From the NCBI GenBank assembly GCA_964412395.1, contig CAYPOY010000217.1, forward strand, positions 1-9,020: 9,020 nt of DNA, read 5' to 3'. The position numbers and the translations under genes are program-made. Below are positions 6,729 to 9,020 of this stretch, in pieces. How positions within the stretch are numbered: the first letter of the stretch is position 1; every line of letters starts with the position of its first letter. This stretch comes from CAYPOY01 sp964412395. Lineage in GTDB: Bacteria > Chloroflexota > Anaerolineae > B4-G1. The notes below the pieces were generated by a model. The model was not told where the DNA came from, made no database searches, and saw only the letters and a program-made list of their open reading frames with translations.

Positions 6729-7331
6729 TCAAAACAGCCTCAACTGTTCTGCCTCTGTGGGAAGCGAGGACTCGGCGATCTGTGCCGCCTGCTTGATCAA
6801 CTCAGGAATGCGGAGCATATCCTCCTCGACGGCGCGGCGCAGACTGGGCTGGTGCAGCGCCGCCGCCGGGTGGTACATCGGATAGTAGACCACACCGCTG
6901 ATCTTGCGCGGCTGACCGTGAATGCGGGAGATGCGCGCTTTTGGAAAGACTCGCGCCATCGAGAATCGCCCCAACGTCACCACCAATTGAGGCCGTATCA
7001 GTTCGATCTGCCGGTCGAGGAATGGCTTGCAGGCTTCGATCTCCTCAGGCAGTGGGTCGCGATTGCCCGGTGGACGGCACTTGATGACATTGGCGATGAA
7101 AACATCCTCACGCGTCAGACCGATGCTATCCAGTAACTCCTCCAGGAACCGGCCTGCCGCTCCCACAAACGGGCGTCCCTGCTGATCCTCGTGGAATCCC
7201 GGCGCTTCACCAACGAACATAATCTCAGCATCTTCCGGTCCCTCACCAGGCACCGCCTTAGTCCGTCCCCGGTGCAAAAGACACCTTGTACACCTAGCAA
7301 TCTCTGCCGCCAGTGCCTCCAACTCTGACAC
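6729..7331 (-). CDS. Family 4 (Fe-S) uracil-DNA glycosylase
   Basis: This enzyme removes uracil left by cytosine deamination from DNA, the first step of base excision repair. The 200-residue length is usual for family 4 (UDGa). Four cysteines that should hold a 4Fe-4S cluster are present: Cys14 and Cys17 (CTRC) at the N-terminus, Cys85 in KCRPPGNRDP and Cys101 in EACKP. The uracil-pocket motif GEAPG (41-45), followed by HEDQQGRPFVG, and the later motif HPAA (154-157) are intact, so an active enzyme is expected. The spacing of the cysteines argues against families 1 and 5. The start is GTG at 7331, supported by AGGAGGGA at 7343-7336. A promoter lies 50 bases upstream in the end of rimI, so this gene may be expressed apart from the tsaE-tsaB-rimI unit. 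Confidence 0.93.
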   Translation of the reverse strand: MSELEALAAEIARCTRCLLHRGRTKAVPGEGPEDAEIMFVGEAPGFHEDQQGRPFVGAAGRFLEELLDSIGLTREDVFIANVIKCRPPGNRDPLPEEIEACKPFLDRQIELIRPQLVVTLGRFSMARVFPKARISRIHGQPRKISGVVYYPMYHPAAALHQPSLRRAVEEDMLRIPELIKQAAQIAESSLPTEAEQLRLF

Positions 7332-7335
7332 GCTC

Positions 7336-7343
7336 TCCCTCCT
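7336..7343 (-). promoter_or_regulatory. Ribosome binding site supporting the GTG start of the glycosylase
   Basis: On the minus strand AGGAGGGA precedes the GTG at 7331 by about four to six bases. This good match supports the GTG as the true start. Confidence 0.65.
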
Positions 7344-7380
7344 GTGCTATTCTGAATTTCGAAGAAATCGCTGCGAAACG

Positions 7381-7409
7381 ATTATAGCGTATCCCCATCG
7401 TTTTGTCCA
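7381..7409 (-). promoter_or_regulatory. Sigma70-like promoter for the glycosylase gene
   Basis: On the minus strand a perfect -10 TATAAT (7386-7381) follows TGGACA (7409-7404, five of six matches to TTGACA) with a 17-base spacer. It overlaps the last codons and stop of rimI. Transcription would begin near 7374 and leave an untranslated leader of about 40 bases that includes the AGGAGGGA site. Because it overlaps coding sequence the match could be chance, but consensus and spacing are both close to ideal. Confidence 0.5.
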
Positions 7410-8014
7410 ACGCCTGTCTGCTGCTGGCGAAGGCGCGCCTCCAGTCTCTGGCGCAGCCCAGCCAGTTGCGCCCGATAAGCGTCCCTGTTCACCTCGACCT
7501 CCATCAGCCAGGCATCTTCGCCATCCCGATAATAGCCTCGATGGACGCCTTGGAACCGGAATTCGTACTTGCGATACAGATGCTGGGCTAGCCGGTTGGA
7601 GGGACGCACCTCTAACGACACCACGCTGACCCCCAGTTCTAGCATCTTCTCTATCGCCGTCAGCAGCAATAGTTCTCCCAATCCCTTCCCACGCCAGTCG
7701 AGATATACGGCAAGCGTGCTGATGTGCGCCTCGGTGCCCTGGAACCTGAAGCCCACGTACCCAATCACCCGACTCTCTTCCGATGGGTCTCTCACGCCGA
7801 ACAGCCAGCGACGCCACCCCCGTCGGAGGGACACAGCCTCACCTGCCGTCGGCTTCAATAAGACGTAGTAGGAAGCTCGCGTGCTATGACTCAATTCATA
7901 CAAAAAAGACGACGCTGGCCAGGGCGTGGGGAAAGAAAGCCTTTCAATAGCAGACACCGTCGGGACATCGCCCGGCTCCATCGGGCGGATGGTATAAGGC
8001 AAGAGCTGGTTCAT
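7382..8014 (-). CDS. rimI: Ribosomal-protein-alanine N-acetyltransferase-like (GNAT)
   Basis: This GNAT-fold enzyme transfers acetyl from acetyl-CoA, in RimI to the N-terminal alanine of ribosomal protein S18. The 210-residue protein shows the acetyl-CoA loop RGKGLG (108-113), preceded by the strand HISTLAV, then LEVRPSN and LYRKYEFRFQG, typical of RimI. It is longer than E. coli RimI (148). About 25 extra residues at 57-82, rich in Arg and Trp, interrupt the N-terminal half, and about 35 polar, Arg/Gln-rich residues form a C-terminal tail. The start is ATG at 8014, whose first base is the last base of the tsaB TGA. A GTG at 8017 overlapping by four bases is an equal alternative. No ribosome site is evident, so translation is probably coupled to tsaB. 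Genome position beside tsaB supports RimI over other GNATs, although the true substrate is unproven. Confidence 0.88.
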   Translation of the reverse strand: MNQLLPYTIRPMEPGDVPTVSAIERLSFPTPWPASSFLYELSHSTRASYYVLLKPTAGEAVSLRRGWRRWLFGVRDPSEESRVIGYVGFRFQGTEAHISTLAVYLDWRGKGLGELLLLTAIEKMLELGVSVVSLEVRPSNRLAQHLYRKYEFRFQGVHRGYYRDGEDAWLMEVEVNRDAYRAQLAGLRQRLEARLRQQQTGVGQNDGDTL

Positions 8015-8670
8015 CACGTGATATGCTGAAGATATATTGGTGTCAGTGTGGCCGGATCGTCAGCCTCGCCCCGGTTCAATCGCCGCCAAGCTATCTCCGC
8101 CAGAAAACCGGCCCGCCGCAACCTCGGCGCCGCTGGCAAGAGCGCGGCCATTTCGCCGAGAGTGGCGAGGGCCTCGGCTCCTGTCCAGTCAATCTCGCCG
8201 CAGAACAGAGTGGGGGAAGTTGTCTCTGCCACTAGAACCGACCAGGTTGTGAGACGTGGGGCTTCGCGCGCTCTCCACTCTCCACCCTGCCAGTGGTAGG
8301 TAGCGACACAGACGCGCCCCCGCCCGGCCTGCAACACCGCACACAACGGCCGGCGGCTCCGTTCCTGGGCCGCCGCAACCACGTCAAGTGTCGGCACGCC
8401 GACCAACGGCAGACCCCGCGCTAATGCCAGCCCCTTTGCCACAGCCATACCCACCCGCAACCCGGTGAAGGAGCCCGGCCCTCGCGTCACCGCTACCCCG
8501 CTGAGATGCTCGGCCCCAAGACCCAATTGCTCCAACGCAGCCACCAGGCAGGGCAACAACTCGACGGTGTGCCTACGCTGCGATTCCCACGTATACTCTC
8601 CCCGCACCTGGAACCCATCGTGCAGTGCCAGGCTGGCATAACCGGTGGCAGTATCAATCGCAACTAACAT
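8014..8670 (-). CDS. tsaB: tRNA t6A37 threonylcarbamoyltransferase complex subunit TsaB
   Basis: TsaB is the non-catalytic, ASKHA-fold partner of TsaD in making N6-threonylcarbamoyladenosine at position 37 of ANN-decoding tRNAs in the cytoplasm. The 218-residue product (E. coli 231) begins with the family's MLVAIDTATGYASLAL, has the conserved His34 after RR, and the signature GPGSFTGLRVG at 64-74 followed by KGLALARGLPLVGVPTLD. The ATG at 8670 is 12 bases after the tsaE stop. No clear Shine-Dalgarno is present; the gap holds a tandem TAGGCAG pair that starts with the tsaE stop codon. It overlaps rimI at its 3' end. Its partner tsaD is not in this window. Confidence 0.95.
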   Translation of the reverse strand: MLVAIDTATGYASLALHDGFQVRGEYTWESQRRHTVELLPCLVAALEQLGLGAEHLSGVAVTRGPGSFTGLRVGMAVAKGLALARGLPLVGVPTLDVVAAAQERSRRPLCAVLQAGRGRVCVATYHWQGGEWRAREAPRLTTWSVLVAETTSPTLFCGEIDWTGAEALATLGEMAALLPAAPRLRRAGFLAEIAWRRLNRGEADDPATLTPIYLQHIT

Positions 8671-8682
8671 TCTGCCTACTGC

Positions 8683-9020
8683 CTACACTCCGAAGGCTAC
8701 CCGACGAAATTCCCGTAGTAGCGACATATGACGCTCCCCTTGTGCCACGAAATACAGAGCCCGCCGGGTCTGGTTGGCATGGTCAGCAAAATCCAGCCCG
8801 ATCCACAGGTGTTCGGGCGGCATCAGGGACCGTGCCCGCTCCGCCCATTCAATGACGCAGACCGCGTGCGCGTCTCCCAGGAATTCATCCATTCCCAGGC
8901 TCAACGCCTCATCCACGCCAGAAACGCGGTAGAGATCTACGTGGTAGAGCCTCACGGAACTTTCGGGGCGCGTGTACTCGCGAACCAGGACAAAGGTGGG
9001 ACTGATGAGCGTCTGGCCCA
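8683..9020 (-). CDS. tsaE: tRNA t6A37 biosynthesis ATPase TsaE, 5' end outside window
   Basis: TsaE is the small P-loop ATPase that drives the TsaB-TsaD cycle in t6A formation. Only the C-terminal 111 residues are here. Translating back from the stop at 8683 gives an open frame to the window edge, beginning GQTLISPTFVLVREYT and continuing to LYHVDLYR. SPTF, HVDLYR and the later VIEWAE are conserved family motifs, and the amount missing matches the P-loop part of a protein of about 150 residues. A GTG at 8955 could be mistaken for the start but lies inside the conserved domain. The gene is truncated only by the window, not broken. It is the first visible gene of the minus-strand unit. Confidence 0.93.
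   Translation of the reverse strand, partial: GQTLISPTFVLVREYTRPESSVRLYHVDLYRVSGVDEALSLGMDEFLGDAHAVCVIEWAERARSLMPPEHLWIGLDFADHANQTRRALYFVAQGERHMSLLREFRRVAFGV

Noticed and set aside
8672..8685. Tandem TAGGCAG pair between tsaE and tsaB
   Set aside because: Two seven-base copies are too short to call a repeat element; most likely a local duplication without function.
8683..8955. TsaE as a complete 90-residue protein from GTG 8955
   Set aside because: The frame continues to the window edge with conserved TsaE residues (SPTF), so the gene is partial and starts outside.

Overview
The window carries ordinary core-metabolism and housekeeping genes in two blocks that converge tail to tail at about 6054-6283. 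Most of the DNA is GC-rich: sample 60-base lines counted by hand give about 70% G+C in the malic enzyme and tsaB genes. The exception is the PEP carboxykinase gene, at about 45-48% in three sampled lines. The mix of genes and a dispersed-type 'ACGCAG/CTGCGT' inverted repeat fit an uncultured-type environmental bacterium, perhaps Chloroflexota (Anaerolineae-like). That placement is inferred from style and is not shown by any marker gene.

Plus-strand block (183-6053): an FAD-linked 2-hydroxyacid oxidase/dehydrogenase of the GlcD family; a 203-base gap holding a coding-like orphan tail and a strong stem-loop; a GTP-type PEP carboxykinase (pckG); a malic enzyme starting 22 bases after pckG; and a thioredoxin-reductase-like flavoprotein starting 27 bases after the malic enzyme. 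Together the first three enzymes act around the pyruvate/PEP/oxaloacetate/malate node. The GlcD-type enzyme would make a 2-oxoacid such as pyruvate or glyoxylate, malic enzyme interconverts malate and pyruvate with NAD(P), and PEPCK interconverts oxaloacetate and PEP. The flavoprotein has FAD and Rossmann motifs but lacks the redox CxxC of true thioredoxin reductases, so its partner is unknown.

Minus-strand block (9020 down to 6284), in transcription order: tsaE (5' end cut by the window edge), tsaB, rimI, a family-4 Fe-S uracil-DNA glycosylase, and a small four-helix membrane protein of unknown function. TsaE and TsaB serve the tRNA t6A37 modification pathway, RimI acetylates protein N-termini, and the glycosylase starts repair of deaminated cytosine. 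Gaps of 12 bases and an overlapping stop/start tie tsaE, tsaB and rimI into one unit. A good sigma70-like promoter in the last codons of rimI probably gives the glycosylase its own transcript.

I found no RNA genes, CRISPR arrays, insertion sequences or phage genes, and no clear new system. The points most worth a second look are the CxxC-less flavoprotein, the compositionally foreign pckG with the orphan tail and hairpin before it, and the phased inverted repeat at 60-139.
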